Origin: Glycomyces artemisiae
GTDB lineage: Bacteria > Actinomycetota > Actinomycetes > Mycobacteriales > Micromonosporaceae
Direction of reading: 5' to 3'
Assembly: GCF_003002955.1 (NCBI RefSeq)
Contig: NZ_PVTJ01000005.1
Location: 62,001 to 126,000 of the forward strand
DNA: 64,000 bases
Shown in pieces: positions 36,526-46,315 of this stretch. The notes under the pieces were generated by a model that saw only the letters and a list, made by a program, of their open reading frames with translations, did not search any database and was not told the origin of the DNA. How positions within the stretch are numbered: the stretch's first letter is position 1; each line of letters starts with the position of its first letter. The position numbers and the translations under genes were made by a program.

Positions 36526-37335
36526 GTGGCTGCATCAGCGAAACGCCGCCGAGGCTGGCGCAAGCGCCTCGGCGCGCTGGCCAGGTTCACCGGCGCACTG
36601 GTCATCGTCGGAGGGATCTACTCGGTGTTCTCGCCGAGCCTGTACGCGCAGGAGGCCGAGGACAACGCGATCGACTCGGAGGTCGTCAAGGGCCAGGAGC
36701 TCTACGACACGAGCTGCATCTCCTGCCACGGCGACGACGGCGAGGGCATCGAGGGCCGCGGCCCCAGCCTCATCGGCGTCGGCTCGGCGGCCGTCGAGTT
36801 CCAGGTGAACACCGGCCGCATGCCGATGGCCGCGCAGGGCGCCCAGGCCCCCGCCTCGGACTACCCCGTGTTCACCGAGGAGGAGGCCGAGTGGCTCGGC
36901 GCTTACATCGAGTACCTCGGCGGCGGCTCCGCGGTGCCCGACGACCTCGCAGCGCTCGTCGAGAACTCCGACGTCGCCGAGGGCGGCGAGCTCTACCGGG
37001 TGAACTGCTCCTCCTGCCACGGCTACGCCGGCGGCGGCGGCGCCCTGTCCTCGGGTGCGCACGCGCCCGCGCTGACGGGCGTCTCCGACGAGGAGATCTA
37101 CCAGGCCATGCTCACCGGCCCGCAGAACATGCCGGTGTTCGCCGACAACGAGCTCACCCCCGAGCAGAAGGCCGACATCATCGCCTACGTCCAGTACGTC
37201 GTCAACGGCGACAAGGACCCGGGCGGCGTCTTCTCCCTCGGACGGTACGGCCCCTCGACCGAAGGTCTGGCCATCTTCCTGGTCGGCATGACTGCGCTCC
37301 TGCTGACCACGCTCTGGATTGCAGGTAAATCGTGA
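36526..37335 (+). CDS. qcrC: Diheme cytochrome c subunit of the bcc complex
   Basis: 269 residues. One N-terminal helix, two cytochrome c domains with CISCH (about 65) and CSSCH (about 163), and a C-terminal helix (about 247-266). The diheme form replaces soluble cytochrome c and passes electrons directly to the aa3 oxidase, the actinobacterial supercomplex. GTG start; overlaps qcrA by four bases. Confidence 0.95.
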   Translation: MAASAKRRRGWRKRLGALARFTGALVIVGGIYSVFSPSLYAQEAEDNAIDSEVVKGQELYDTSCISCHGDDGEGIEGRGPSLIGVGSAAVEFQVNTGRMPMAAQGAQAPASDYPVFTEEEAEWLGAYIEYLGGGSAVPDDLAALVENSDVAEGGELYRVNCSSCHGYAGGGGALSSGAHAPALTGVSDEEIYQAMLTGPQNMPVFADNELTPEQKADIIAYVQYVVNGDKDPGGVFSLGRYGPSTEGLAIFLVGMTALLLTTLWIAGKS

Positions 37336-38453
37336 GTGCCCACAACGACAGCGCCCGTGACGAGGTCGAGCCCGTCGACCTCTCGGACCCGAAGCTGACG
37401 CGCTTCGAGGTCTACAAGGAGGGCCTGCGCCGCGACGACATCGAGATCATCCACTACGAGCCGCGCTTCCCGAAGCCGGGCACGAAGACCGAAAAGCGCA
37501 TGGAGCGCATCGTCAGCGGTCTCTTCCTGCTCTCGGGGCTCTTCGCGACGCTCTTCGTGGTGGCGTACATCTGGTGGCCCTGGGAGTACGAGGGCGCCGC
37601 GACCTGGCAGGACCCGCAGACCTGGTACACGCCGGTCCTGGGCTTCACGCTCGGGTTCTCGCTGCTGTTCTTCGCGGTCGGCGTGCTCACCTGGGCGAAG
37701 AAGCTGCTCCCGGTCGAGGAGCTGGTGCAGGACCGCCACGACGGCGGCTCGTCCACGGACGACCGGAAGATCGCCGAGTCCACCGTGGACACCATCGTCG
37801 AGGACATGGGCCTGCGCCGCCGTCCCTTCCTGGTGAAGACCGCCCTGCTGGCCGCCGCACCGCTCGGCCTCGCTGCGGTCGCCCCCCTGGGCGCCCTCAT
37901 CAAGGACCCGGGCGACATGTACACCGTCACCGGCTGGAACGCCGACAAGTACAACGACGGCAACCCCGTCGGCATCATGATGAAGGACGGCGCGCTCGTG
38001 CGCCCGGACATGGTGTCCGCCGGCGGCCAGATCACTGTCTACCCGGCGATCGACCACGGCGCCACGAACCAGTTCCCGACCGCGCCGGTCCTGCTCATCC
38101 ACCTCCGCGAGGAGGACGCCGAGATCCTGCGCGGCAACCTGTACCCGATGTACCAGGACGTCGACGCGCTGTGGGGCAACTTCGTGGCCTACTCGAAGAT
38201 CTGCACCCACGTCGGCTGCCCGGCCTCGCTGTACGAGCAGCAGAGCCAACGGCTCCTGTGCCCGTGCCACCAGTCCCAGTTCAACGTCGTCGACAACGCC
38301 GCGCCGGTCTTCGGCCCGGCCACCCGGCACCTGCCGATCCTGCCGATCACGGTCAACGACGAGGGCTTCTTCGAGGCCAAGTCGGACTTCCTGGTGCCCC
38401 CGGGGCCGGCGTTCTGGAACCGCCCGTCCCTCCCCGAGGAGGATGAGAAGTGA
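37332..38453 (+). CDS. qcrA: Rieske iron-sulfur subunit of the bcc complex
   Basis: 373 residues with three N-terminal helices, as in actinobacterial QcrA, and a Rieske domain with CTHVGC and CPCHQS as [2Fe-2S] ligands. The twin-Arg-like LRRRPF before the third helix fits Tat-assisted insertion. GTGA overlaps at both ends couple it to qcrC and qcrB. Confidence 0.95.
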   Translation: MSAHNDSARDEVEPVDLSDPKLTRFEVYKEGLRRDDIEIIHYEPRFPKPGTKTEKRMERIVSGLFLLSGLFATLFVVAYIWWPWEYEGAATWQDPQTWYTPVLGFTLGFSLLFFAVGVLTWAKKLLPVEELVQDRHDGGSSTDDRKIAESTVDTIVEDMGLRRRPFLVKTALLAAAPLGLAAVAPLGALIKDPGDMYTVTGWNADKYNDGNPVGIMMKDGALVRPDMVSAGGQITVYPAIDHGATNQFPTAPVLLIHLREEDAEILRGNLYPMYQDVDALWGNFVAYSKICTHVGCPASLYEQQSQRLLCPCHQSQFNVVDNAAPVFGPATRHLPILPITVNDEGFFEAKSDFLVPPGPAFWNRPSLPEEDEK

Positions 38454-40033
38454 AACGCCGCAAAGGCTCCAGTGACAGCCTGCTGACGAAGGCGGGCGGC
38501 GAGCTCGACGACCGCTTCAAGCTCGCCGGACCGGCCCGGGTCCTGTTCAACAAGGTCTTCCCGGACCACTGGTCGTTCCTGCTGGGCGAGATCGCGCTGT
38601 TCTCGTTCATCCTGCTGCTGCTCTCGGGCACGTTCCTGGCGCTGTTCTTCGACCCCTCGATGGTCGAGGTGACCTACGACGGCGCGTACGTGCCGCTCCA
38701 GGGCGTCGACATGTCGCGGGCGTACGAGTCGACGCTGCACCTCTCGTTCGAGGTGCGCGGCGGCCTGTTCATGCGGCAGATGCACCACTGGGCGGCGCTG
38801 CTGTTCATGGCGTCGATCCTCGTGCACATGCTCCGGATCTTCTTCACCGGCGCGTTCCGCGCGCCGCGCGAGACGAACTGGATGATCGGCATCGTCATGT
38901 TCTGGCTGGGCTTCTTCGAGGGCTTCTTCGGCTACTCGCTCCCGGACGACGGCCTGTCGGGCACCGGCCTGCGCATCATGGAGGGCATGACCGCGTCCAT
39001 TCCGTTCATCGGGCCCTGGGCGTCGGCCGCGCTGTTCGGGGGCCAGTTCCCCGGCACCACCGTCATCCCGATGCTCTACATCATCCACGTCTTCATCTTC
39101 CCGCTGCTCCTGCTGGCGCTCATCACGGTCCACGTGGCCCTGGTGTTCATCCAGAAGCACACGCAGTGGCCGGGACCGGGACGCACCGAGCACAACGTGG
39201 TCGGCTTCCGCATGTTCCCGAACTACGTGATGAAGCAGGTCGGCTTCATGCTCTTCATCTTCGGCGTGCTCGCCGCGATGGCGGGCCTGTTCCAGATCAA
39301 CCCGATCTGGCTGTTCGGGCCGTACGAGGTCTCGGTCGTGTCCTCGGCGTCGCAGCCCGACTTCTACGTCATGTACCTGGACGGCCTCATCCGCCTGTTC
39401 CCGTCGTGGGAGCTGCGGATCCCGCCGTACTTCACGCTGCCGCCGGTGTTCTGGCCCGGCATCGTCGGCATGGGCCTGTCGGTCATGCTGCCGCTGCTGT
39501 ATCCGGCGCTGGAGCGGCGGTTCACCAAGGACCGCGGGCACCACAACCTGCTCCAGCGCCCGCGCGACAACCCGGGCCGCACCAGCCTCGGCATGATGGT
39601 CGTGGTCTTCTGGATCATCGGCGTCATCTCCGGCGGCAACGACGTGTTCGCCGAGAAGTTCCACATCAGCCTGAACGCGATGACCTGGGCTGGCCGCATC
39701 GGCCTGGTCGTCCTGCCGATCATCACGTACTACGTGACGTACCGGATCTGCCTGGGCCTCCAGCAGCACGACCGCGAGGTGCTCGCGCACGGCCTGGAGA
39801 CGGGCATCCTCATGCGCGACCCGAACGGCCGCTTCTACGAGGTGCACCAGCCGCTCGCCGAGCCGGACGAGCACGGCCACACCGAGCTGGAGTACAACGG
39901 CTGGGTCGTCCCGAAGAAGATGAACCGCGTCGGCGCCCTGCCGCCGCAGGACAAGGGCTTCTTCAAGTCGATCGAGGAGCCGTCGGAGAACGGCGCCTCG
40001 TCGCACGAGGAGATCGAGTCGGGCAAGCATTAA
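38450..40033 (+). CDS. qcrB: Cytochrome b subunit of the bcc complex
   Basis: 527 residues with eight core helices. The b-heme His residues lie in the helices around LHLSFEVRGGLFMRQMHHWAA and LYIIHVFIFPLLLLALITVH, with PDDGLSGTG and the Qo motif region. A C-terminal soluble tail of about 100 residues is typical of the actinobacterial protein. Leucine codons are mostly CTG but include CTC, unlike leuS. Confidence 0.95.
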   Translation: MKRRKGSSDSLLTKAGGELDDRFKLAGPARVLFNKVFPDHWSFLLGEIALFSFILLLLSGTFLALFFDPSMVEVTYDGAYVPLQGVDMSRAYESTLHLSFEVRGGLFMRQMHHWAALLFMASILVHMLRIFFTGAFRAPRETNWMIGIVMFWLGFFEGFFGYSLPDDGLSGTGLRIMEGMTASIPFIGPWASAALFGGQFPGTTVIPMLYIIHVFIFPLLLLALITVHVALVFIQKHTQWPGPGRTEHNVVGFRMFPNYVMKQVGFMLFIFGVLAAMAGLFQINPIWLFGPYEVSVVSSASQPDFYVMYLDGLIRLFPSWELRIPPYFTLPPVFWPGIVGMGLSVMLPLLYPALERRFTKDRGHHNLLQRPRDNPGRTSLGMMVVVFWIIGVISGGNDVFAEKFHISLNAMTWAGRIGLVVLPIITYYVTYRICLGLQQHDREVLAHGLETGILMRDPNGRFYEVHQPLAEPDEHGHTELEYNGWVVPKKMNRVGALPPQDKGFFKSIEEPSENGASSHEEIESGKH

Positions 40034-40047
40034 GCAAGGCAAAGGGA

Positions 40048-40078
40048 ACGGGCCCCGCCGGAAGGCGGGGCCCGTTTC
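40048..40078 (+). terminator. Intrinsic terminator after qcrB
   Basis: A 12-bp stem (40048-40059 with 40064-40075), GGAA loop, then TT. Confidence 0.85.
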
Positions 40079-40197
40079 GCTTGCGCCGGAAGGCGAGGAA
40101 AGCTCGATGCGGAGCGCCCCCCGTTTCGAGTGCGGCGCGGGGGTGCGACAGCGCAGGGCCGCGGAGGCGGCCTCGCGTGGCCGCCCCGCGCTTTGCG

Positions 40198-41925
40198 CTA
40201 GTAGCGGTCGACGGTGGTGATGAGCTTCTCGGCGAGTTCGTCGGGGTCGAGCTTCTCGCGGGCGAGGGCCAGGTAGAGCGAGTCGAGGTCCGGGTAGCCC
40301 AGGGACGACGCGACACCGTGGAGGGGCTGCTCTCCGGCGAGGCCGCGGCCGCGGGCGATGAGGGAGCGCCAGAGGCGGTTCTTGCCCGCTTTGAGCTCGT
40401 CCTCGAAGCGCTGCATGGGGATCACGGGGAGCTCGCCGGTGGAGTCGCCGTCGTCGAGGGCGCCGAACCAGTCGTTGATGTGGAGCTGCGCCTCGGGGGT
40501 CTTGGCGTGTTCGAGCCACTGCTTCGAAGGGCCGTAGGGCTGCTCGGCGGTGAGGACCAGCTCGACCGTGTCGCCGTCGCGCAGCGGCTGCGACAGGGGC
40601 GCGATCTCGCCGTTGACGTACGCGGCGATGAGCCGGTGGCCCTTGGACGGGCCGGAGCAGTAGGCGACGTCGACCGGGGTGGACGCCTTGGGGACCGTGA
40701 GCTGCTCGCCGTCGCCGGTGAACACCAGGATGTCCTGGTCGGCGAGGTCGCAGCGGAGGGAGTCGAGGAACTGGCCGGAGTCGGCGACCTCGTTCTGCCA
40801 GTCGAGGAGGCGCTGGAGCCAGGGGAGCTGGATCTCCATCTGGTCGCCGCCGGTCTGGCGGAGCCCGGCGACGATGCCGACCTCGGCGGTCTCGTGCATC
40901 TCGCGGGTGCGGATGAGGAACTCGATGGGCTGGCCGCCGGGGCCGGCGACCGCGGTGTGGATCGACTGGTACAGGTTGAACTTCTTGGCGGCGATGAGGT
41001 CGCGGAACTTGCCGCCCAGGGGCTTCCAGAGCCGGTGGATCGCGCCGAGGGCCGCGTAGCAGTCCGTCAGGGGCCCGTCGACGACGATGACGAGGCGCGG
41101 CGGGTCGGCCGGGCCGGTGCCGGGGTGCTTCTGCATCTCGCGGTACACCGAGTACGGGTGGCGGGGCCGGTCGAGGAGGCGCGCGGTGACCTTGAAGTCG
41201 CGCAGGGCGCGGCGCACCTGCGGGGCGATGTGCTCGACCTGGCGCTTGCGGTCGGTGTCGGAGCCGATGTGCTCCTTGATGCGCTGGAAGACCTCCGGCT
41301 GGAGGGTCTCCAGGACGATGTCCTCCAGCTCGCGCTTGATGACGTACAGGCCGAGGCGGTCGGCGAGGGGGATGAGGACGTCCTGCGTGGCCTCGGCGAT
41401 GCGGATCTGGCTGGGGCGCTTCTTGAACTTGATGGTCCGCATGTTGTGGAGCCGGTCGGCGAGCTTGATGATCATGACGCGGATGTCGCGCCCGGCGGTG
41501 AGCACGAGCTTCCGGAACGTCTCGGCCTCGGCGGCGGAGCCGAGGTGGATCTTGTCGAGCTTGGTGACGCCGTCGACCATGACGGCGATCTCGTCGCCGA
41601 AGTCGCCGCGGAGCGCTTCGAGAGAGTACGGGGTGTCCTCGACGGTGTCGTGGAGGAGCCCGGCCGCGATCGTGGGGGTGTCGACGCCGAGGTCGGCGAG
41701 GATGGTGGACACCGCGATCGGGTGGGTGATGTACGGCTCGCCGGAGCGGCGGGCCTGGCCGCGGTGCATCTGCTCTGCGATGCGGTAGGCGCGGCGGACC
41801 AGGAGCATGTCGGGCTGCGTGTAGTGGGCGCGGTGGGCCGCTTCGAGCTGCGCGACCTTCCCCGCGAGGTCCCACGGGTCGTCAGGTCTGGCAGTCCGAG
41901 TAGCCGAAAGCAATGCGCGCAACAT
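40198..41925 (-). CDS. RelA/SpoT-homologue with intact hydrolase and degenerate synthetase
   Basis: 575 residues, shorter than full RSH proteins (700-790). The HD hydrolase site is intact: His68, His92-Asp93, Glu96-Asp97 and Asp157/Asn161 (LADRLHNM). The synthetase region is recognisable (RPRHPYSVYREM, KFNLYQSIHTAVAG) but two catalytic motifs differ. The Asp-containing strand that normally precedes the A-x-R segment is replaced by GTGPADPPRLVIVV. The E-x-Q motif before IRT reads IEFLIRT, so Gln is lost. A TGS domain follows (DILVFTGDGEQLTVPKASTPVDVAY); there is no ACT domain. It is probably a (p)ppGpp hydrolase, which is inference. GGAGG lies 6 nt before the ATG. Confidence 0.8.
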   Translation of the reverse strand: MLRALLSATRTARPDDPWDLAGKVAQLEAAHRAHYTQPDMLLVRRAYRIAEQMHRGQARRSGEPYITHPIAVSTILADLGVDTPTIAAGLLHDTVEDTPYSLEALRGDFGDEIAVMVDGVTKLDKIHLGSAAEAETFRKLVLTAGRDIRVMIIKLADRLHNMRTIKFKKRPSQIRIAEATQDVLIPLADRLGLYVIKRELEDIVLETLQPEVFQRIKEHIGSDTDRKRQVEHIAPQVRRALRDFKVTARLLDRPRHPYSVYREMQKHPGTGPADPPRLVIVVDGPLTDCYAALGAIHRLWKPLGGKFRDLIAAKKFNLYQSIHTAVAGPGGQPIEFLIRTREMHETAEVGIVAGLRQTGGDQMEIQLPWLQRLLDWQNEVADSGQFLDSLRCDLADQDILVFTGDGEQLTVPKASTPVDVAYCSGPSKGHRLIAAYVNGEIAPLSQPLRDGDTVELVLTAEQPYGPSKQWLEHAKTPEAQLHINDWFGALDDGDSTGELPVIPMQRFEDELKAGKNRLWRSLIARGRGLAGEQPLHGVASSLGYPDLDSLYLALAREKLDPDELAEKLITTVDRY

Positions 41926-42186
41926 GTTAGCCTCCGATGCCCAAGGTTGACCGCATTCTAGATGTACAACGATTCCTGGAGAGAATCGACACTAGACACT
42001 GTCGGATTTCGGCAGGGCCGCCGTTTCGAGCGGATGACACAGCGTACCCGGGAGCGGGTGTCCCCGGAAACCTCAAGCGCCGCAAATGAATGCGAGACGA
42101 CTCACGTCCGTTTCGCACCTCGGGCCCCGTTCCGGGGGCTGGAACGATGGGTTCGCCTGGGACAGCGGAGCGTCGGCGGGGTCATC

Positions 42187-43944
42187 TCACCATGCGGACT
42201 GGTCGCGGCGCCACGGGGACCGGTCGCCGGGCACGGCGCCCTCCCAGCGCTCGGCCCCTTGGAGGGGGCTGGCCCAGGTGCCTTCGACGAGGACGAGCCG
42301 GACTTCGGGCTTGGCGAGCCAGTCGAGGAGGAGGCGGGACTCGGCGGCGTGGGCGGCGTCGAGGACGTCGTCGGCGGGGGCGATGACGCGGGCGGTGTCG
42401 CGGAGTTTCGCGATGTAGGGCATGGGGTCGGCGCGGGGCGGGGTCCTCACGGCTCCGGCGAGGAGGCCGGAGCGGATGACGGCGACCTCCCAGCCGCCGC
42501 CCTTCGCGCGGCCCGCGGCGACCAGTTCCCCGGCCGCCACGAAGTTCCTGACGCGCTGCGAGGACGCGGCCAGGGCCAGATAGGCCCCGAGCTCGTCGCG
42601 GCGCTCAGCGGCCGCCTCGAACCGCTCGGACCCGGCGAGTTCGGCGAGGCGCTCCCCGACCGCTTCGGCGATGGGCGCGGGGTCGCCGTCCATGGCGCGG
42701 GCGGCGCGCTCGACGAGGGCCGCGTACTCCTCGACGGTGACTGTGTGGCGGCAGGGCTCCGCGCACTTCCCGATCTCGCCGAGGACGCACGTGGGGGAGG
42801 TCTTCTTGGGGGACAGGCGGGTCCGGCACGAGCGGATCGGCAGGGCCGCCTCGATCGCGCTGATCGCCGCCTGCGCCTGCGTGCCCGAGGCCGGGCCGAG
42901 GCGCGGCGTGCCGGGCTCGGGGGGCTTGCGGGAGACCTGGAGGCGCGGGTACGGCTCGTCGGTGAGCCGGACCCAGCTGCGGTGCTCGGGGAACTTCGCG
43001 GCCCGGTTGTACGGCGGCTTCCCGCCCGCGATGAGACGCAGCTCGGCCACGCCCGCCTCCAGCCGGTGGGCGCACTCGACGACCTCGACGCGCTCGGCCG
43101 ACGCGAGCATGTCGCGCAGGCGCCGCCGCTGCTCGGCCGCCGAGAAGTAGCTGCGCACCCGGCTCGCGACGTTCACCGAGACGCCGATGTACAGCGCCCG
43201 GTCGTCGGCGTCGCGGAAGATGTACACCCCGGGCCCCTGCGGGAGCCCGTCGGCGAGGTGGCGCTTGCGGCGCTGGAGCTCCGACGGGATCGCGCGGCAG
43301 AACTCGGCGAGCTCGGCGTCGGTGACCACCCCGTGGCCGCTGGCGCGCTCGATGAGGCCGTGCAGCACCGTGACGGTGGCGCGGGCGTCGTCCAGGGCCC
43401 GGTGGTTCGGGGTCACGGGCGAGCCGAAGAGGCGCGCGAGCGTGCCGAGGCGCCGGTTGGGGACCTCGCTCTTCTCGGTGAGGCGCCGCGCCAGGACCAC
43501 GGTGTCGACCACGGGCGGGCGGGGCCAGCGCGTGTCCGTGAGTTCGCAGGCGTGGCGCAGGAACCCGACGTCGAAGCCCGCGTTGTGGGCGACGAGCGTG
43601 GCCCCGTGCGCGAACTCCAGGAACATCGGCAGGACCGCTTCGATGCCGGGCGCGTCGGCGACCATCTCGTCGGTGATGCCGGTGAGCCGGGTGACGCGCG
43701 GGTCGATCGGCTCGCCGGGGTTGACGAGGGTCGAGAACTCGCCGACGACCTCGCCGCCCTTGACCTTGACGGCGCCGATCTCGGTGATCCCGCACGCGTC
43801 GGCGGCGAGCCCGGTGGTCTCCAGGTCGACCACGCAGAAGGTGACCTCGCGGAGCGGGGTGCCGAAGCTGTCGAGGGCGGGCTGCGTGAAGCCCGCCCCG
43901 CCGTCCTCGCCCGGGCCGTCGCCCGACCCGCCGCGTCTGTACAT
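42187..43944 (-). CDS. DEDDh exonuclease fused to a GIY-YIG/UvrC-like nuclease domain
   Basis: 585 residues. The N-terminal exonuclease (about 30-200) has VVDLETTG, NAGFDVGFL and HRALDDA, the DEDDh pattern of DNA polymerase III epsilon. A GIY-YIG domain (about 215-310, GPGVYIFRDADDRALYIG) follows, then a UvrC/Cho-like region with a cysteine cluster (PTCVLGEIGKCAEPC). This fusion is a recognised actinobacterial family thought to act in DNA repair. The start is set at 43944, where -10 TAGGGT lies 7 nt upstream and overlaps the stop codon of the preceding gene; a longer frame from 43974 would begin inside that gene. Confidence 0.85.
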   Translation of the reverse strand: MYRRGGSGDGPGEDGGAGFTQPALDSFGTPLREVTFCVVDLETTGLAADACGITEIGAVKVKGGEVVGEFSTLVNPGEPIDPRVTRLTGITDEMVADAPGIEAVLPMFLEFAHGATLVAHNAGFDVGFLRHACELTDTRWPRPPVVDTVVLARRLTEKSEVPNRRLGTLARLFGSPVTPNHRALDDARATVTVLHGLIERASGHGVVTDAELAEFCRAIPSELQRRKRHLADGLPQGPGVYIFRDADDRALYIGVSVNVASRVRSYFSAAEQRRRLRDMLASAERVEVVECAHRLEAGVAELRLIAGGKPPYNRAAKFPEHRSWVRLTDEPYPRLQVSRKPPEPGTPRLGPASGTQAQAAISAIEAALPIRSCRTRLSPKKTSPTCVLGEIGKCAEPCRHTVTVEEYAALVERAARAMDGDPAPIAEAVGERLAELAGSERFEAAAERRDELGAYLALAASSQRVRNFVAAGELVAAGRAKGGGWEVAVIRSGLLAGAVRTPPRADPMPYIAKLRDTARVIAPADDVLDAAHAAESRLLLDWLAKPEVRLVLVEGTWASPLQGAERWEGAVPGDRSPWRRDQSAW

Positions 43945-43954
43945 ACCGGCAACC

Positions 43955-46315
43955 CTAGGCGCGGCCTGTGACACCCGGCCTGTCGCGGTTGTTCGAACGT
44001 CGTTTGCGCCGCAGCGCGGACTTCACCCGGTCGGTGGTGCGCGCCGAGCGGCGCGACAGCCGCGCGGACTGCTCGGCCCGGCCCGCGCCGATCTTCGCGA
44101 TGAGCGAGGCGGGCCAGAACACGGCCGCGTACTTGCGCCGCGCCGGCACGCTCTTGTCGAGCGCGGTGTGCAGGTCTCGCAAGGCGTCGGCGAGCCCGGC
44201 GGGGTCGGCGCCCCTGGGGGAGTACCGGTGCAGGGCCATCGCGGACCCGAGCGCCGTCGCGGCCTCGCGCGCGCTCGGGGCGGCCGTGGCGAGGACGCCC
44301 GCGGCCTGCCGCGGCGTGTACGAGTCCGGTATGGACACGCCGTAGTCGAGGGCCAGGTCCATGGCCTCGTCCCAGGCGGTCTTCGCGGTCACGGTGCGCG
44401 GGTTGAGCCGCCGCCTGCGCACCGTCCCGCGCCACAGCGCGGGCAGGAACGGCACCGCGAGGAGCAGCAGGAGCAGCAGCCAGCCGGGGTGGAACGGGAG
44501 CGCGGCGCCGCCGTCCGATCCGGCGCCCGCCTCGGCGGACGGGCCCTCGCTCGCGCCGCCCTCGGGCGGGAGCGTCTGCCCGGACTCGTCGGTCGCGGCC
44601 GCGGTCGGCTCCTCGGTGGAGATCTCGTTCTCGCTGGGCTCGGCCTCGGGGTCGACGGCCTCGTCGGGCTCGCTGGCCCACGGGAAGCCGACCGAGCCGG
44701 GGACGCCCGTGGCGGGGGTCGGGTCGAACGTGACCCAGCCGGGCCCGTCGTAGTAGACCTCGACCCACGCGTGGTAGTCGTCGCTGGTGAGCAGCCACTG
44801 GTCGGCGTCCACGCGCGAGCCCTGGGACATGCCCACGACGACGCGCGCGGCCACGTCGGCCTCGCGGAGCATCCACGCCATCGTGGCCGCGAACTGCTGG
44901 CAGTAGCCCTGCCGGGTCTCCAGGAAGTCGAGGATCGCCTCGTCGTTGCCCGCGTCGGCGGTCTCCAGGGAGTACCGGAACCCGTTGGACACCGACAGGT
45001 AGTCCTGCACGGCGAGGACCTTCTCGTGGACGGTGGTCGCCCCGGCGGTCACGCCGTCGACGATCTCGGTCAGCTCGGGCACGTCCGGGTGCTCGGTGTT
45101 CGGGCCCCACCGCTCGTCGGAGGTCTTCATGCCGTCCGCGGCCGCGAGCGTCTCGGCGTCGGGCGCGGGCTCGGCGTACTCCACGGTGTACTCGTCGACG
45201 TCGCCCATGTCGCTGCCGTCGCCGACGATGACGCCGGTGTCCGGGTCGACGCGCCAGTCGCCGTCGATGTCGAGGTCCACCGGGCTCCCGTACACGGGGA
45301 CCACGGGCGCCTGCATCTGGAGGTTCTGGATCTGCGCGGTGTACCGCTCGCCGCCGGGGTCCGGCAGCTCGTCGAGGTTCTGGGTGCCGTCGTACTCGTT
45401 GGGCGCGAAGCCGTCGCTGGTGAGCTCGTCGAGGACGTGCATCCGCAGGTAGCGCGGGTTCGGGTCGTCGGTGGTCACGCGGAGCACGTCGACCGGGTCG
45501 GGCCGCATGAGCGAGCCCGAGAGCTGCGCCCACGGGTTGACGTCGCCGAGCCCGTACGACTCGCCGCCCTCGATGCCGTCGGCGACGTTGTCGATGAGCC
45601 CGGACGTGTTGGCGGGCACGACGGTGAGCACGGCGAGCGCCACCGCGATGAACCCGGCCGCCGACCAGCGCGCCGTGCGCGCCATCGGCGAGGGGAACGA
45701 CCGGCCCACGAGCTGGCCCGCGCCCGTGAAGCGGTGCCCGAACGCCGAGACCCGCTTCAGGTTGTCGTCGCCGAGGATCCACAGGTACGCGATCGCGGGG
45801 AGGATGAACCAGAACCACGCGGTCGCGTCCGGGGCCACCGACACCGGCACCAGGTACATCGTCAGGAGCGTCAGGCCCGCGAGCGCGGGCGTGCGCAGGC
45901 CGACCACGAACATGTCGTGGAGGATCGCGACGACGCCGACGCCGACGATCGTGAGGAACATGATCCCGCCGGTGGCCTCCACGGGCGGCGCGTTCACGAT
46001 GATCGCGCCGATGCCGTCCTGCGAGAGCGCCGCCCAGTGCTCGAACGTCGCCGGGAGCGGCACCAGGAACAGCAGGCCGGTGCCGCCGCCGAAGCCGACG
46101 GTGAGGACCACGACGAGCGTCGCGGCCATCGCGAGGGTCTGGAGGCCCTGGCCGCGCCCGGCCGCGCGCATGAGCGACCCGGCGGTGGCGATGAGGGCGA
46201 TCGTGAGCATCACCGGGAAGATCCAGCCGAGGCCGTCGAAGATCCCGATGAGCGGCGTCAGGGTCAGCGCGAGCGTGGACGCGGCGACGACGGTGGCGTG
46301 GCGCTGTCCGTTCAT
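43955..46315 (-). CDS. Membrane-anchored transglutaminase-like protein (TgpA family)
   Basis: 786 residues. An N-terminal block of about six to seven helices (1-240), an extracytoplasmic transglutaminase-like domain with Cys in RQGYCQQFAATMAWML, His in DDYHAWVEVYY and Asp in TFDPTP, an acidic Ser/Glu/Pro-rich linker, one further helix (LLLLLLLAVPFLP) and a cytoplasmic DUF4129-like tail. It is the third member of the MoxR-DUF58-TgpA operon, overlapping the DUF58 gene by ATGA. Such operons are ubiquitous in actinomycetes; the substrate is unknown. Confidence 0.88.
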   Translation of the reverse strand: MNGQRHATVVAASTLALTLTPLIGIFDGLGWIFPVMLTIALIATAGSLMRAAGRGQGLQTLAMAATLVVVLTVGFGGGTGLLFLVPLPATFEHWAALSQDGIGAIIVNAPPVEATGGIMFLTIVGVGVVAILHDMFVVGLRTPALAGLTLLTMYLVPVSVAPDATAWFWFILPAIAYLWILGDDNLKRVSAFGHRFTGAGQLVGRSFPSPMARTARWSAAGFIAVALAVLTVVPANTSGLIDNVADGIEGGESYGLGDVNPWAQLSGSLMRPDPVDVLRVTTDDPNPRYLRMHVLDELTSDGFAPNEYDGTQNLDELPDPGGERYTAQIQNLQMQAPVVPVYGSPVDLDIDGDWRVDPDTGVIVGDGSDMGDVDEYTVEYAEPAPDAETLAAADGMKTSDERWGPNTEHPDVPELTEIVDGVTAGATTVHEKVLAVQDYLSVSNGFRYSLETADAGNDEAILDFLETRQGYCQQFAATMAWMLREADVAARVVVGMSQGSRVDADQWLLTSDDYHAWVEVYYDGPGWVTFDPTPATGVPGSVGFPWASEPDEAVDPEAEPSENEISTEEPTAAATDESGQTLPPEGGASEGPSAEAGAGSDGGAALPFHPGWLLLLLLLAVPFLPALWRGTVRRRRLNPRTVTAKTAWDEAMDLALDYGVSIPDSYTPRQAAGVLATAAPSAREAATALGSAMALHRYSPRGADPAGLADALRDLHTALDKSVPARRKYAAVFWPASLIAKIGAGRAEQSARLSRRSARTTDRVKSALRRKRRSNNRDRPGVTGRA

